From: Lysobacter alkalisoli
GTDB lineage: Bacteria > Pseudomonadota > Gammaproteobacteria > Xanthomonadales > Xanthomonadaceae
Direction of reading: 5' to 3'
Assembly: GCF_006547045.1 (NCBI RefSeq)
Contig: NZ_CP041242.1
Span: 1 to 64,000 of the forward strand
Length of the DNA: 64,000 nt
Shown here piece by piece: positions 12,080 through 21,450 of the stretch. The notes under the pieces are model-generated. The model was not told the DNA's origin. It saw only the letters and a program-made list of their open reading frames with translations, and did not search any database. Both the position numbers and the translations under genes were made by a program. How positions within the stretch are numbered: the first letter of the stretch is position 1; each line of letters opens with the position of its first letter.

Positions 12080-12496
12080 ATGGCTTTCAGTTCTGGCGGC
12101 GGCGGTGCGATGTCCGACATCAACGTCACTCCCCTGGTGGACGTGATGCTGGTGCTGCTCATCATCTTCATGATCACCGCACCCCTGATGACGCACAAAG
12201 TCAAGGTGGAGTTGCCCAAGGCCAACCTGGAAGAGAAGCAGGAACCGCTGCCGACTCCGCCGATCACGGTGGCCGTGCTCGATGACGGCACGTTGTTCTG
12301 GAACGACGAGGAAGTCACCGCGGACATGCTCGAAAGCCGCTTCTCGGTCGAGGCGCAGAAGACGCCTCAGCCGCAGGTCAACGTGCGTGCCGACGAAACC
12401 ACCCGCTACCGCATCGTCAATGACGTGGTGAAGACCGCGCAGGCCCAGGGCATGCGCAAGGTCGGCTTCGTCACCACCCCCGATCGCGGCAATTAA
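12080..12496 (+). CDS. exbD: ExbD biopolymer transport protein, copy 1
   Basis: ExbD is a single-pass inner-membrane protein that sits in the ExbB pore. Its membrane aspartate takes part in proton transfer. The 138-residue product has the family N-terminus [20 protein letters not shown], with the conserved Asp in VDVML, then a periplasmic domain. A GGAG ribosome site lies upstream. It is the first of three paralogues and is 12 bases from the next, so they are cotranscribed. Confidence 0.95.
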   Translation: MAFSSGGGGAMSDINVTPLVDVMLVLLIIFMITAPLMTHKVKVELPKANLEEKQEPLPTPPITVAVLDDGTLFWNDEEVTADMLESRFSVEAQKTPQPQVNVRADETTRYRIVNDVVKTAQAQGMRKVGFVTTPDRGN

Positions 12497-12508
12497 GGGA
12501 GAACAGCA

Positions 12509-12919
12509 ATGGCATTTGCTAGTGGTGGCAAGGGTGCGATGGCCGACATCAACGTCACGCCCCTGGTGGACGTGATGCTGGTGCTGCTGATCATCTTCAT
12601 GGTGACCGCACCGATCGCCAGCTATCCGGTCGACATCAGTCTGCCGCAGCGCAGCGTGAACCCGCCGCAGGTCAAGAGCGATCCGCCGCCGCCGATCCGG
12701 CTGCGGATCGATACCAGCGGCATGGTCTACTGGAACGATTCACCGGCAGCGATGTCGGAACTGCAGAGCCGGATGCTGGCCGAGGTCCAGAAGGACCCGA
12801 CCAACCAGCCGACCCTGGAGATCGATGCCAGTGGGGATGCCGCCTATGGCACCCTGGCCAAGGTCCTGACCGCGGCCAAGAACGCGCATATGGAGAAAAT
12901 CGGCTTCGTCGACAAGTGA
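12509..12919 (+). CDS. exbD: ExbD biopolymer transport protein, copy 2
   Basis: The 136-residue paralogue of the preceding gene has the same [20 protein letters not shown] segment but a different periplasmic domain ([20 protein letters not shown]). Xanthomonas ExbD2 has the same place in the operon and is known to be dispensable for iron uptake but needed in plant interactions; whether that applies here is inference. An intrinsic terminator follows, closing the tonB-exbB-exbD-exbD unit. Confidence 0.94.
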   Translation: MAFASGGKGAMADINVTPLVDVMLVLLIIFMVTAPIASYPVDISLPQRSVNPPQVKSDPPPPIRLRIDTSGMVYWNDSPAAMSELQSRMLAEVQKDPTNQPTLEIDASGDAAYGTLAKVLTAAKNAHMEKIGFVDK

Positions 12920-12961
12920 CGTAGAAGTCGATCGACGCCTACCGTCGTGATGTTTCAATTG

Positions 12962-12990
12962 AACGCCGCCCTCCGGGGCGGCGTTTTTTT
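12962..12990 (+). terminator. Rho-independent terminator after second exbD
   Basis: A 10-bp perfect stem AACGCCGCCC (12962-12971) with GGGCGGCGTT (12976-12985) and a TCCG loop runs into a seven-T tract. It is one of the strongest terminators in the window and separates the third exbD from the main unit. Confidence 0.92.
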
Positions 12991-13068
12991 GTTCGCGGTG
13001 GTTGCCGCAATGGCGGTTGCGGGCGTAAGGTCGAATACGGGCATGGGGCCCCATGACAGGAGGTTGCA

Positions 13069-13503
13069 ATGGCCGTCTCCACGCAGTCCCGCAGTCCTTT
13101 CGATGCCACCCGCGGCAACGCCGCGCTTGCCGACATCAACATCACTCCCCTGGTCGACGTCATGCTGGTGCTGCTGGTCATCTTCATGGTCACGGCGCCT
13201 ATGGCCATGCAAACCCTGGAGGCACGCCTGCCGCAGGCGGTCGAACAGGTGGGAACTCCGCCGCCGGTCGAGCGGATCGAGCTGGTCGCGCAGGGCTGGG
13301 GCCTGTTCCGCCTGGATGGGGTCGTCATGTCCAGCGGCGACCTTGATGCGGCGCTGGCAGGGCGGATCAACAGCGCGATGGCCGCAGGCAAGCAGCCGCT
13401 GCTGATCGTCGGCGCCAGTGGCGAGGCCGACTACCAGTCGTTCGCCAATGCGCTGGCGGCGGCACGTGCGACCGGCATCAGCGAGATCGCCCACGGCCCT
13501 TGA
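13069..13503 (+). CDS. ExbD/TolR family protein, copy 3
   Basis: This 144-residue third ExbD-type protein has [22 protein letters not shown] and the membrane aspartate. Its N-terminal tail is longer and its periplasmic domain (ARLPQAVEQVGTPPPVERIE) is unlike copies 1 and 2. It has a perfect AGGAGG ribosome site at 13055-13061 but lies behind a strong terminator, so it likely has its own control or depends on read-through. It may serve the same ExbB or a second TonB-like partner. pdxJ converges on it from the other strand. Confidence 0.9.
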   Translation: MAVSTQSRSPFDATRGNAALADINITPLVDVMLVLLVIFMVTAPMAMQTLEARLPQAVEQVGTPPPVERIELVAQGWGLFRLDGVVMSSGDLDAALAGRINSAMAAGKQPLLIVGASGEADYQSFANALAAARATGISEIAHGP

Positions 13504-13561
13504 TCTTCCAGCGGCGCGTCGGTGTGCTGGCGGGACCGGCTCGGGTATCAGCGGGCAGGTA

Positions 13562-14329
13562 TCAGCGGGTGCCGGCAATGATGTCGAGGTAACGACGCAC
13601 CGTGGTGGCGAGGCCCTCGTACAGGGCCTCGCCGATCAACGCGTGGCCGATAGAGACTTCCATCACCTCCGGCACGGCCGCCAGGAAGGCGCCAAGGTTG
13701 TCCTGGCTCAGATCGTGCCCGGCATTGACGCCCAGCCCTGCAGCGCGTGCCCGCGCGGCGGCCGCGGCGAATCGTTGCAGCATCGCGGCGCCATCGGGGC
13801 AGGCAAAGGATTCGGCATAGGGACCGGTATAGAGTTCGACCCGATCCGCACCACAGTCGGCGGCACGGGCGATGCTGCACCGCCCGGGATCGAGGTGGGC
13901 GTCGGCGAACAGACTGATCCGGCATCCCAGCGCCTTGAGAGAGGCGACCAGCGGGCTCAGCGCGTCGGCGTCACGCGCGAAATCGAAGCCGTGGTCGGAG
14001 GTCAGCTGGGCATCGCTGTCGGGCACCAGGGTGGCCTGGGCCGGACGCACCTGTTCGCATAGGGCGAGGAAGCCCGGATAGCCGGGCCGCGGCGGAGCGA
14101 ACGGATTGCCTTCGAGGTTGAACTCGACCCCGTATTCGCGGGTCAGCGCGGCCAGGGCGAGGACGTCGTCGGCGCGAATATGGCGGGCGTCCGGGCGCGG
14201 ATGCACGGTGATGCCGTGGGCGCCGGCATCGAGGCAGGTGCGCGCGGCGCGAACCACGTCCGGTTCGGCGCCGCCGCGCGAATTTCGCAGCACCGCGATC
14301 TTGTTGACGTTGACGCTGAGCACAGTCAT
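13562..14329 (-). CDS. pdxJ: Pyridoxine 5'-phosphate synthase
   Basis: PdxJ condenses 1-deoxy-D-xylulose 5-phosphate with 3-amino-2-oxopropyl phosphate to give pyridoxine 5'-phosphate, the last ring-forming step of DXP-dependent vitamin B6 synthesis. The 255-residue TIM-barrel product starts [20 protein letters not shown] and contains the signatures [32 protein letters not shown] and [10 protein letters not shown]. These are the phosphate- and substrate-binding loops. Position next to exbD matches xanthomonads. Confidence 0.96.
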   Translation of the reverse strand: MTVLSVNVNKIAVLRNSRGGAEPDVVRAARTCLDAGAHGITVHPRPDARHIRADDVLALAALTREYGVEFNLEGNPFAPPRPGYPGFLALCEQVRPAQATLVPDSDAQLTSDHGFDFARDADALSPLVASLKALGCRISLFADAHLDPGRCSIARAADCGADRVELYTGPYAESFACPDGAAMLQRFAAAAARARAAGLGVNAGHDLSQDNLGAFLAAVPEVMEVSIGHALIGEALYEGLATTVRRYLDIIAGTR

Positions 14330-14453
14330 CGCGGGAGCTTACTAAGCCCGCCGAAGGGAAGCCACTCAGTGACCGAAGCGAACCCCCGAAGAAGCAGCTT
14401 CGCAAGCCTGGCCGGATCCGGTCTGGGGCACCGCTACCGAGGCCTGCAGCGTG

Positions 14454-14717
14454 TCAGTGCTCAGATTCAGGCGTGTTCTGCGAAGCCAGTTTGCGCGCCT
14501 CGGCCTGCTCGCGCATGCGCCGCAGTTCGTCCGGGTCGAGGATGTACGAGGCATCGCGGCTGGCGTTGCCGACACGTTGCGAGAGCAGGCCCAGTATCCA
14601 GGCGACCAACAGCCCCAGCGCGACCAGCAGCCACAGGGCGAGCACGCCGGGCGTGGAGGCCTTGAAGGCGAGGGCGAGCGAGGCCAGGGCAAGTAGCAGG
14701 AGCAGCCAGGGCATCAT
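14454..14717 (-). CDS. Small membrane protein of unknown function
   Basis: From the MMPWLL start the product is 87 residues. It has two hydrophobic segments (about 2-17 and 23-46), then a charged C-terminal tail with DPDELRRMREQAEARKLA, which looks helical. An upstream open extension of 71 codons is not membrane-like and lacks a ribosome site, so I chose the inner start. It lies between pdxJ and cls on the same strand. I do not recognise the family. Confidence 0.6.
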   Translation of the reverse strand: MMPWLLLLLALASLALAFKASTPGVLALWLLVALGLLVAWILGLLSQRVGNASRDASYILDPDELRRMREQAEARKLASQNTPESEH

Positions 14718-14856
14718 GATGATGATTCCATCGGGGGACGGCACCGCGAGTGTAACCGTGCTGGAGACGCTGATCGCTCCGGTCACGCCGGGCAGGCGTC
14801 CGCTGGTCGGGCGCGGCCCGTGCACGGGCCGATACCACATGCCAGGCAGACGCCGT

Positions 14857-16293
14857 TCACAACAGCGGCGAGACCAGCCGAGCCAGCGCTTCGGGCAGGC
14901 GAGCGGTCCACAGCGGTCGGACGCGATCATGCGGGACTTCGACGCTGTCGCGGCATTCGGCTTCGAGCAAGCTGGCCAGTTCGGAAACCAGTGTCTGGTC
15001 GCGGAACAGCACCGAGACCTCGAAATTGAGCCGGAAGCTTCGATGGTCGAAATTGGCGCTGCCGAGCAGGGCCAGATCGTCGTCGCAGAGCAGCGCTTTG
15101 GTGTGCAGCATGCGTGGACCGTATTCGAAGATGCGCACGCCGGCGAGCAACAGTTCGTCGAAGTACGAGCGTGCCGCCCAGGTCACCAGCCGGCTGTCGC
15201 TGAGCAGGGGCACCAGCAGTCGGACGTCGAGTCCGCCGAGCGCGGCCGAGGTCAGCGCCATGCGCGCGGCCTCGCCGGGCACGAAGTATGGGGTGACCAG
15301 CCAGACGCGCCGTTGGGCGCCGTGAATGGCGCTGACATGCGCGCGATGAATCGCTTCCGAGGCCGAGTCGGGGCCGGAAACGATCACTTGCGCGGCAATG
15401 CTGCCTGCGACGCGTGCCGAAGACGGCAGGTGCAGCGGCGGTCCACCAGTCGCATAGGCCCAGTCCTCGATGAAAATCAGCTGCAGCGCCAGCACGACAT
15501 TGCCCTCCAGCCGCAGGTGAAGGTCGCGATAGGCATCCGCGCGCAGGCGTTCGTTCTCCTCGTCGGTGACGTTGATACCACCGGTAAAGGCGATGCGGCT
15601 GTCGATCACCACGATCTTGCGGTGGGTACGCAGGTTCAGCCACGGTCGTTTCCAGAACCAGCGCAGTCGCATCGGGTGGAACCAGGCGACCTCGCCGCCG
15701 GCATCGACCAGCGGCTGCAGGAACCGGCGCGGGGTCTGGCCGGAACCGACTGCGTCGAGCAGCAGCCGCACCGTCACGCCGGCGCGCGCACGTTCGACCA
15801 GCGCATCGCGCAGCGCCGTACCGGTACGGTCGGGAGAAAAGATGTAGTACTCAAGATGAATGTCCTTCTGCGCGGTCGCGACCGCATCCAGCAGGGCTTC
15901 GTACTTGGCGCCGCCATCGATCAACAGTTCGGCGCGGGTGGCGGTGGTTTGAGGCAGACCGGTCAGCGCCTGCACCAGGCAGGCAAGTTCGATCGCCTCC
16001 GGGTCCGGCAGCAGGCCCATGGGGGGAGGCGGCAGCGAATCCCGGCTGCGACGTCGCCGCAGTCTCTGCCTGCGGATCTTCTGTGGCCCGAAAAAGTAGT
16101 AGATGAAAAATCCGACATAGGGCAACGCCGCGAGAGACAACAGCCAGCTGAGGGTGGCCGCCGGTTCGCGCTTTTGCAGGATGATCCAACTGCCGATCCC
16201 GGCCAGATACACCGCCCAACCGATACCGAGGTAGAGCGCCAGGTTCGGGATCGAGGCCAGGGCGTGCCAGAGATCGGTCAGGGTGTCGGGCAT
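14857..16293 (-). CDS. cls: Cardiolipin synthase (phospholipase D superfamily)
   Basis: Cardiolipin synthase joins two phosphatidylglycerols, releasing glycerol, at the inner membrane. The 478-residue product has two N-terminal membrane segments, then two phospholipase D HKD motifs: HRKIVVIDSRIAFTGG and HTKALLCDDDLALLGSANFD. Each holds the catalytic H, K and D. The start MPDTLTDLW is preferred over a longer open frame because it gives the family's usual length. It is divergent from the radical SAM gene at 16367, with 73 bases between them. Confidence 0.93.
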   Translation of the reverse strand: MPDTLTDLWHALASIPNLALYLGIGWAVYLAGIGSWIILQKREPAATLSWLLSLAALPYVGFFIYYFFGPQKIRRQRLRRRRSRDSLPPPPMGLLPDPEAIELACLVQALTGLPQTTATRAELLIDGGAKYEALLDAVATAQKDIHLEYYIFSPDRTGTALRDALVERARAGVTVRLLLDAVGSGQTPRRFLQPLVDAGGEVAWFHPMRLRWFWKRPWLNLRTHRKIVVIDSRIAFTGGINVTDEENERLRADAYRDLHLRLEGNVVLALQLIFIEDWAYATGGPPLHLPSSARVAGSIAAQVIVSGPDSASEAIHRAHVSAIHGAQRRVWLVTPYFVPGEAARMALTSAALGGLDVRLLVPLLSDSRLVTWAARSYFDELLLAGVRIFEYGPRMLHTKALLCDDDLALLGSANFDHRSFRLNFEVSVLFRDQTLVSELASLLEAECRDSVEVPHDRVRPLWTARLPEALARLVSPLL

Positions 16294-16366
16294 GGAAGGG
16301 CGGGTATCCGGATCGGTTCGACCGGCGTCGCGCCGGTTGCGACAGGTTGGGGGTAGGCTGGACAGC

Positions 16367-17467
16367 ATGGATGATGCCCGCAAAGCCATTGCCCCGTCTC
16401 CACACCGCGTGAAGGGGCGCGGTGCGGCCTCATACGTGGACGGACGCTACGCGGTGACCCGGGTCGAAGGCGAGGACGACGGCTGGGGCTCGCTCGGTGC
16501 CGAACTCGCCGACCAACCCCACCCCGCCACCCGTGTGCAGGAGGAGCGCGCTCGGACCATCATCAGTCGCAACGACTCGCCCGACATCGGCTTCAGCCAG
16601 TCGGTCAACCCGTACCGCGGCTGCGAGCACGGCTGCGTCTATTGCTTCGCCCGGCCCTCGCACGCCTACCTTGACCTGTCGCCGGGACTGGACTTCGAAA
16701 CCCGGTTGTTCGCCAAGGGCAACGCCGCCGAACGGCTCCGGCACGAGCTGTCGAAACCGGGCTACCGCTGTGCGCCGATCGCGCTGGGCATCAACACCGA
16801 TGCCTACCAGCCGATCGAGCGCCGCTACCGGATCACCCGCCAGTGCCTGGAGGTGTTGGCCGAATGTCGGCACCCGGTCAGCTTCGTGACCAAGGGCGCG
16901 ACGATCCTGCGCGATCTCGATCTGCTTGCGGCGATGGCACGTGAGCGGCTGGTCACCGTGTACGTATCGATCACCACCCTGGACAACCGGCTCGCGGCAC
17001 GGATGGAACCGCGCGCGTCGGCACCGCATACGCGACTGAAAATGGTGCGCGAGCTGCACGCGGCGGGGGTGCCGGTCGGGATACTGGCCGCACCGGTGAT
17101 CCCGATGATCAATGACGGCGAGATCGAAGCGATCCTGGAGGCCGCGCACGAAGCGGGCGCGCATGCGGCCGGGCATGTCCTGCTGCGGCTGCCACACGAA
17201 CTCAAGCAGATCTGGCGCGAATGGCTGGAGCTGCACTACCCCGACCGAGCCGCGCACGTGATGAGCCTGATCCGGCAAATGCGCGGCGGCAAGGATTACG
17301 ACAGCGCGTTCGGCACCCGCATGCGCGGAACCGGGCCCTTCGCCGAACTGGTAGCGCAGCGATTCGCCCGCGCCCACCGTCGTCTCGGCTACGGTCGACT
17401 GCCAGCACTGGAAACCCGCCATTTCGTGCCGCCGCGGCGCCCGACACCGCAGGGGGAGCTGTTCTGA
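16367..17467 (+). CDS. PA0069-family radical SAM protein
   Basis: The 366-residue product has the radical SAM cluster motif CEHGCVYC (C86, C90, C93) within NPYRGCEHGCVYCFARPSHAY, which binds the 4Fe-4S cluster that cleaves S-adenosylmethionine. This wording is typical of the PA0069/SplB-like group, whose substrates are unknown. The N-terminal 60 residues (KGRGAASYVDGRY) are characteristic of that group too. ATG 16367 was chosen because the upstream in-frame extension overlaps the divergent cls start. No partner gene suggests a substrate. Confidence 0.88.
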   Translation: MDDARKAIAPSPHRVKGRGAASYVDGRYAVTRVEGEDDGWGSLGAELADQPHPATRVQEERARTIISRNDSPDIGFSQSVNPYRGCEHGCVYCFARPSHAYLDLSPGLDFETRLFAKGNAAERLRHELSKPGYRCAPIALGINTDAYQPIERRYRITRQCLEVLAECRHPVSFVTKGATILRDLDLLAAMARERLVTVYVSITTLDNRLAARMEPRASAPHTRLKMVRELHAAGVPVGILAAPVIPMINDGEIEAILEAAHEAGAHAAGHVLLRLPHELKQIWREWLELHYPDRAAHVMSLIRQMRGGKDYDSAFGTRMRGTGPFAELVAQRFARAHRRLGYGRLPALETRHFVPPRRPTPQGELF

Positions 17468-17530
17468 TCCTGCACTATGCCATCACGGCCGGTAGTTACA
17501 CTTCGAGCACTAGGTAACGAGTGTGTCGTA

Positions 17531-18736
17531 ATGTCCTCCATCCTTGCGCGCCTCCCAGGTGATGACGCCCTCCGCCTGGTAATGGCGGCGTCGGGTATCG
17601 GCATGGCGCTGGCCGACATGGATGGGGTCATGCAGGAGGTCAATCCGGCGTTCTGCCGGATGCTCGGTTATGACAGCAGCGAACTGATCGGGCGCCGCTA
17701 CCTCGATATCGTCCACCCCGACGAGGTCGAGGCCTGCGTCGAGTTCGTGCAGGAGTTGATGCGCCATCCCGACAACATGCTCGACCAGCGCAGGCGCTAC
17801 ATCTGCAGCGATGGTTCGGTACTGCATGCCCACCTCAATGTCGCGGTACTGCGCGATCGCGAGGGGCAGCCGTTGTGCCTGCTGGCCCAGATCCATGACA
17901 TCGCCGACGAGGTCGCGCGCGAGGCCAGCCTGCGTGCCAGTGTCGAGCACCGCGGTGCCGAACTGGAGGTGTCGCACCGGCAGCTGCAACTGTTTGCCGA
18001 CGCGGTCACCCACGACCTGCGCGCGCCGCTGCGTGCGATCGAGGGCTTTTCCGAACGCCTGGCCCGCAACCTCGAAGGCCAGCTCGACGATGTTTCCAGC
18101 GACCACCTCGAGCGCATCCGTTCCGCCGCCGCGCGGATGTCGGGCCTGCTGGCGGCACTGGGGCGGTTGTCGCAGGCAACCCGCGCCGAGATGCGGTTGG
18201 GTCCGGTCGATCTGAGCCTGCTCGCCGACTGGACCTGGGCCGAGCATCAGGACACCGACCCGGCACGGGTGGTGCAGGTGCGGATCCAGCCCGGACTGGA
18301 AGTCGAGGGCGACGAGCGCCTGCTCAAGGCGATGCTCGACGAACTGATCGACAATGCCTGGAAGTTCACCCGGGACCGACCCGATGCCCTGGTCCAGATC
18401 AGCGGCGAAGCCGAAGGCGGGATGCTGAAAGTCGAGATCCGCGACAACGGCAGCGGTTTCGACATGCGTTATGCGCACAAACTCTATGAGCCGTTCCAGC
18501 GCCTGCATGGCCCCGAACAGGGCGGCGGCCACGGCCTCGGCCTGGCGATCGCGCGGCGGGTGGCCGAACGCCACGGCGGCCTGCTGCAGGCCGACTCGAC
18601 CCCGGGTGTGGGCAGTTGCTTCGTGGTGCGCCTGCCCCGCGAGCAGGCGTCGGCGGTGACGGCCCGCCGTGCCACGGGCGCGCCCCGTGTCGCCGCGGAC
18701 ACGGCGACAAAAGCCATTCACGGAGATGTGGATTGA
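17531..18736 (+). CDS. PAS-domain sensor histidine kinase
   Basis: The 401-residue product has an N-terminal PAS domain (about 10-130; GIGMALADMDGVMQEVNPAFCRMLGY). A HisKA box follows with the phospho-acceptor H161 in THDLRAPLRAIEGFSERL, then a HATPase domain with N-box DELIDNAWKF and glycine loops GSGFDM and GHGLGLAI. It has no membrane segments, so it is a soluble sensor, in the style of Cph1-type kinases. Its stop overlaps the start of the response regulator by one base, so the two are translationally coupled and form a pair. The signal is unknown. Confidence 0.9.
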   Translation: MSSILARLPGDDALRLVMAASGIGMALADMDGVMQEVNPAFCRMLGYDSSELIGRRYLDIVHPDEVEACVEFVQELMRHPDNMLDQRRRYICSDGSVLHAHLNVAVLRDREGQPLCLLAQIHDIADEVAREASLRASVEHRGAELEVSHRQLQLFADAVTHDLRAPLRAIEGFSERLARNLEGQLDDVSSDHLERIRSAAARMSGLLAALGRLSQATRAEMRLGPVDLSLLADWTWAEHQDTDPARVVQVRIQPGLEVEGDERLLKAMLDELIDNAWKFTRDRPDALVQISGEAEGGMLKVEIRDNGSGFDMRYAHKLYEPFQRLHGPEQGGGHGLGLAIARRVAERHGGLLQADSTPGVGSCFVVRLPREQASAVTARRATGAPRVAADTATKAIHGDVD

Positions 18737-19176
18737 TGGAGAAAGTGATTCTGCTGGTCGAGGACAACCCGGACGACGCCGAGCTGGCCCGGCTCGCATT
18801 CGAGGAGGCGAATGTCGCCAACCGATTGGTTGTAGCGAAGGACGGCGTCGAAGCCCTCGACTACCTGTTCGCGCGCGGCGCCCATGCCGACCGCGACCCC
18901 GGCGAACTGCCCTCGATCGTGCTGCTCGACCTCAATCTGCCGCGGGTCGACGGCCGCGAGGTGCTTACCGCGATCCGCGAGAACGAGACCACCCGCAACC
19001 TGCCGGTGGTGGTGCTGACCACCAGCGCCGAACCGCTGGATGTCGACAGCAGCTATGCGCTTGGCGTCAACAGCTACATCCAGAAGCCGGTCGATTTCGA
19101 ACAGTTCGTCTGGGCGGTCAAACAGGTCGGCCTGTACTGGCTGGTGCTGAATCAGCCGCAGGGCCGCGAATCCTGA
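18736..19176 (+). CDS. Rcp1-like single-domain response regulator
   Basis: The 146-residue receiver has the acidic pair ED near residue 9, the phospho-acceptor D65 in VLLDLNLPRVDG, the switch threonine in VVVLTTSAE and the lysine in YIQKPVD. There is no output domain. This longer form with LARGAHADRD resembles cyanobacterial Rcp1, which is paired with phytochrome kinases. The start codon overlaps the kinase stop (TGATG), which indicates coupling. The output probably goes through protein contacts. Confidence 0.92.
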   Translation: MEKVILLVEDNPDDAELARLAFEEANVANRLVVAKDGVEALDYLFARGAHADRDPGELPSIVLLDLNLPRVDGREVLTAIRENETTRNLPVVVLTTSAEPLDVDSSYALGVNSYIQKPVDFEQFVWAVKQVGLYWLVLNQPQGRES

Positions 19177-19192
19177 AACGGACTCGTGTTCT

Positions 19193-19915
19193 TCAGCCGC
19201 CGCGTGCGCCGCGGCCGCCGCCGAACAGCGCTTCGGCGCGCTGGAACAGCACCCAGCTCGTCGCGATGAACTTGTCGCCGCCCTGCGGGCGGTTGCCGCG
19301 GTGGGTATGGGTGAACGCGGCTGGCGCGATCAGCAGGCTGCCTGCCTTCGGCGCGATCTTGCGCTGCTGGTGCAGGAACTCGGTCTCGCCTTCGCTGAAG
19401 CCGTCGTTGAGGTAGATCGTCCACAGCAGGTGGCGATGCAGGGTTTCGCCGCCGGGGTCGCGCGGGAACAGCTCGCAATGCCAGTACGGGTAGCCGCCGC
19501 GCCCACCGGTATAGCGCTGCAGGTTGATCGAGCCCGGCCGCATCACCGTCTGCATTACTCCGGCCAGGGCCTCGTCGCTCATTGCCTGCAGGCGCTCGGC
19601 GGTGAGCCGGTGGCGACCGCCATCCTCGCCGGCCACCTCCAGCATCAGCGGTGCGATCAGGGTGTACGGGTAGCGCCGCAGGTAGGCCATCAGGCCCCTG
19701 AACACGGCGGTGTTGAGCATCGCCTCGGCGTCGCGCCACTCCGGCTTGCCGCCGAGGGTGATGTCCCGGCTGTCCTTCAGTTCCGGCCGGTGGCCGCCAC
19801 CGACCAGGCCGGGGCCGTCGGCGCCGCTGCTCTTGAAACGTTCGATCAGCGCGTCGCACTGGGCGCGGCTCAACGCGTCGGGGTAGACCTCGATGAAGTC
19901 GGGGGTGTCGGACAT
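19193..19915 (-). CDS. 2OG-Fe(II) oxygenase family protein
   Basis: The 240-residue product has the facial triad of the 2-oxoglutarate/iron dioxygenase fold: YWHCELFPRD (H146, with E148 as the carboxylate, where D is more usual) and the distal HTHRGNRP (H203/H205). An arginine follows as a possible 2OG ligand. Related prolyl-hydroxylase-like proteins modify protein or small-molecule substrates. The substrate is not evident. The C-terminus is glycine- and arginine-rich. It converges with the response regulator. Confidence 0.8.
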   Translation of the reverse strand: MSDTPDFIEVYPDALSRAQCDALIERFKSSGADGPGLVGGGHRPELKDSRDITLGGKPEWRDAEAMLNTAVFRGLMAYLRRYPYTLIAPLMLEVAGEDGGRHRLTAERLQAMSDEALAGVMQTVMRPGSINLQRYTGGRGGYPYWHCELFPRDPGGETLHRHLLWTIYLNDGFSEGETEFLHQQRKIAPKAGSLLIAPAAFTHTHRGNRPQGGDKFIATSWVLFQRAEALFGGGRGARGG

Positions 19916-19995
19916 GGGACGTAGATGTAAACGGGACTGATCGGCATCCTCGCATGGCCAGGCTGCCGGCGGTCAAATGCGGCGGGTTCGACCCG

Positions 19996-21024
19996 TCAGT
20001 CGGCCTCGACGTGGTAGCGCACCGCGGCCTCGACCTCGGCCTTCGAGCCGAGGAACACCGGCACCCGCTGGTGCAGCCCGGTCGGCGGCACCTCCATCAT
20101 CCGCTGCCGCCCGGTGCTGGCGGCGCCGCCGGCCTGTTCGACCAGGAATGCCATCGGGTTGGCCTCGTACATCAGGCGCAATTTCCCGCCTTTCCCCGCG
20201 CACTTGCTGTCGAGCGGATAGCTGAAGATGCCGCCGCGGGTCAGGATGCGGTGCACGTCGGCGACCATGCTGGCGACCCAGCGCATGTTGAAATCCTTGC
20301 CGCGGGGCCCTTCCCGGCCGGCCAGCAGGTCGCCGACATAACGCTGCATCGGCGGCTCCCAGAAGCGCTGGTTGGACATGTTGACCGCGAATTCCCTGGT
20401 CTCCTCCGGGATCTTCATGTCGCGCTGGGTCAGCACGAAGCTGCCGATCTCGCGATCGAGGGTGAAGGCGTGGGTGCCATGCCCGATCGTCAGCACCAGC
20501 ATCGTGCTCGGCCCGTAGGTGCAGTAGCCGGCGGCGAGCTGGGCGGTGCCGGGCTGCAGGTAATGTTCGTCGCCCGGGGTGGTCACGCCCTCGGGGCAGC
20601 GCAGCACCGAGAAGATGGTGCCGACCGAGATGTTGACGTCGATGTTGGAGCTGCCATCGAGGGGATCGAACAGCAGCAGGTAGTTGCCGCGCGGATGCAC
20701 GTCCGGGATCGGCAGCGAGTGGTCCATCTCCTCCGAGGCCAGCCCGGCCAGGTGGCCGCCCCAGGCGTTGGCCTCGAGCAGGATCTCGTTGCTGAGCACG
20801 TCGAGCTTCTTCTGCGCCTCGCCCTGGATGTTGATGCTGGCCTCGCCGTCGCTGCCGGCATCGCCGAGCACGCCACCCAGCGCGCCCTTGCCGACGGCGA
20901 TCGAGATGCTCTTGCAGGCGCGGGCGACGACCTCGATCAGCAGGCGCAGATCGGCGTTGATGTGGCCGGCGCGTTGCTCTTCGAGCAGGTAACGCGTGAG
21001 GGAGACGGTGCTGGCTTGCGACAT
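19996..21024 (-). CDS. fbp: Class I fructose-1,6-bisphosphatase
   Basis: FBPase hydrolyses fructose 1,6-bisphosphate to fructose 6-phosphate in gluconeogenesis. The 342-residue product has the metal and phosphate motif [14 protein letters not shown], the upstream [12 protein letters not shown] and GLASEEMD, and [11 protein letters not shown] plus [19 protein letters not shown] near the C-terminus. All are class I signatures. The length is normal. It is a single gene, separated from its minus-strand neighbours by 80-110 bases. Confidence 0.96.
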   Translation of the reverse strand: MSQASTVSLTRYLLEEQRAGHINADLRLLIEVVARACKSISIAVGKGALGGVLGDAGSDGEASINIQGEAQKKLDVLSNEILLEANAWGGHLAGLASEEMDHSLPIPDVHPRGNYLLLFDPLDGSSNIDVNISVGTIFSVLRCPEGVTTPGDEHYLQPGTAQLAAGYCTYGPSTMLVLTIGHGTHAFTLDREIGSFVLTQRDMKIPEETREFAVNMSNQRFWEPPMQRYVGDLLAGREGPRGKDFNMRWVASMVADVHRILTRGGIFSYPLDSKCAGKGGKLRLMYEANPMAFLVEQAGGAASTGRQRMMEVPPTGLHQRVPVFLGSKAEVEAAVRYHVEAD

Positions 21025-21135
21025 GGCGACGGAACGGTGGCGGGAAAGAGCGCCATTGTCGCCGATGGGACGCTTGAAAGCAGGGCTTTCGTGGTGTTTG
21101 CGCAGACAGCGTTGCCGTCGGGTCCGGGACGAGGG

Positions 21136-21450
21136 CTACGCCGCGTGCCGGTTCACGCCGGAAAACTTGCGCCGGATGGCATGAGCCAGGGCCTCCCGCG
21201 CCATCTCCAGCATCATCAGCGGCGCGGCCGGGTCGGCGGCGGTCATGGCGCGCTTGGCGGCGGAGATCGCGGCACTGGCGAGGTCCGCGTCGTCGTCGAG
21301 CAGGCCGCGCAGGGTGCGTTGGTGGTGGTCGAGCCGGCGTTCGAAATCGGGATCTGCGCCGCGGCCGGCACGGCACCGAACCTGGGAGAACGTGGCTTCG
21401 GTGCGGGCGTGGGCCTCGCGCAGTCGTTGCAGTTCGATGGTGTCGTTCAT
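21136..21450 (-). CDS. Hypothetical helical protein
   Basis: From the start MNDTIELQRLREAH the product is 104 residues. It is alanine- and arginine-rich and apparently all-helical, with no signal peptide or membrane segment. A longer open frame extends 55 codons upstream but is of low quality. It lies upstream of fbp on the same strand with a 111-base gap. I do not recognise the family. Confidence 0.55.
   Translation of the reverse strand: MNDTIELQRLREAHARTEATFSQVRCRAGRGADPDFERRLDHHQRTLRGLLDDDADLASAAISAAKRAMTAADPAAPLMMLEMAREALAHAIRRKFSGVNRHAA

Noticed and set aside
13543-13572. Direct repeat GTATCAGCGGG at the end of pdxJ
   Set aside because: Two adjacent copies only, partly within the pdxJ end; no dyad or T-tract, so no function can be assigned.
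14473-16356. A 627-codon plus-strand frame opposite cls
   Set aside because: The minus strand encodes an unmistakable cardiolipin synthase with two HKD motifs; the plus frame has no recognisable content.
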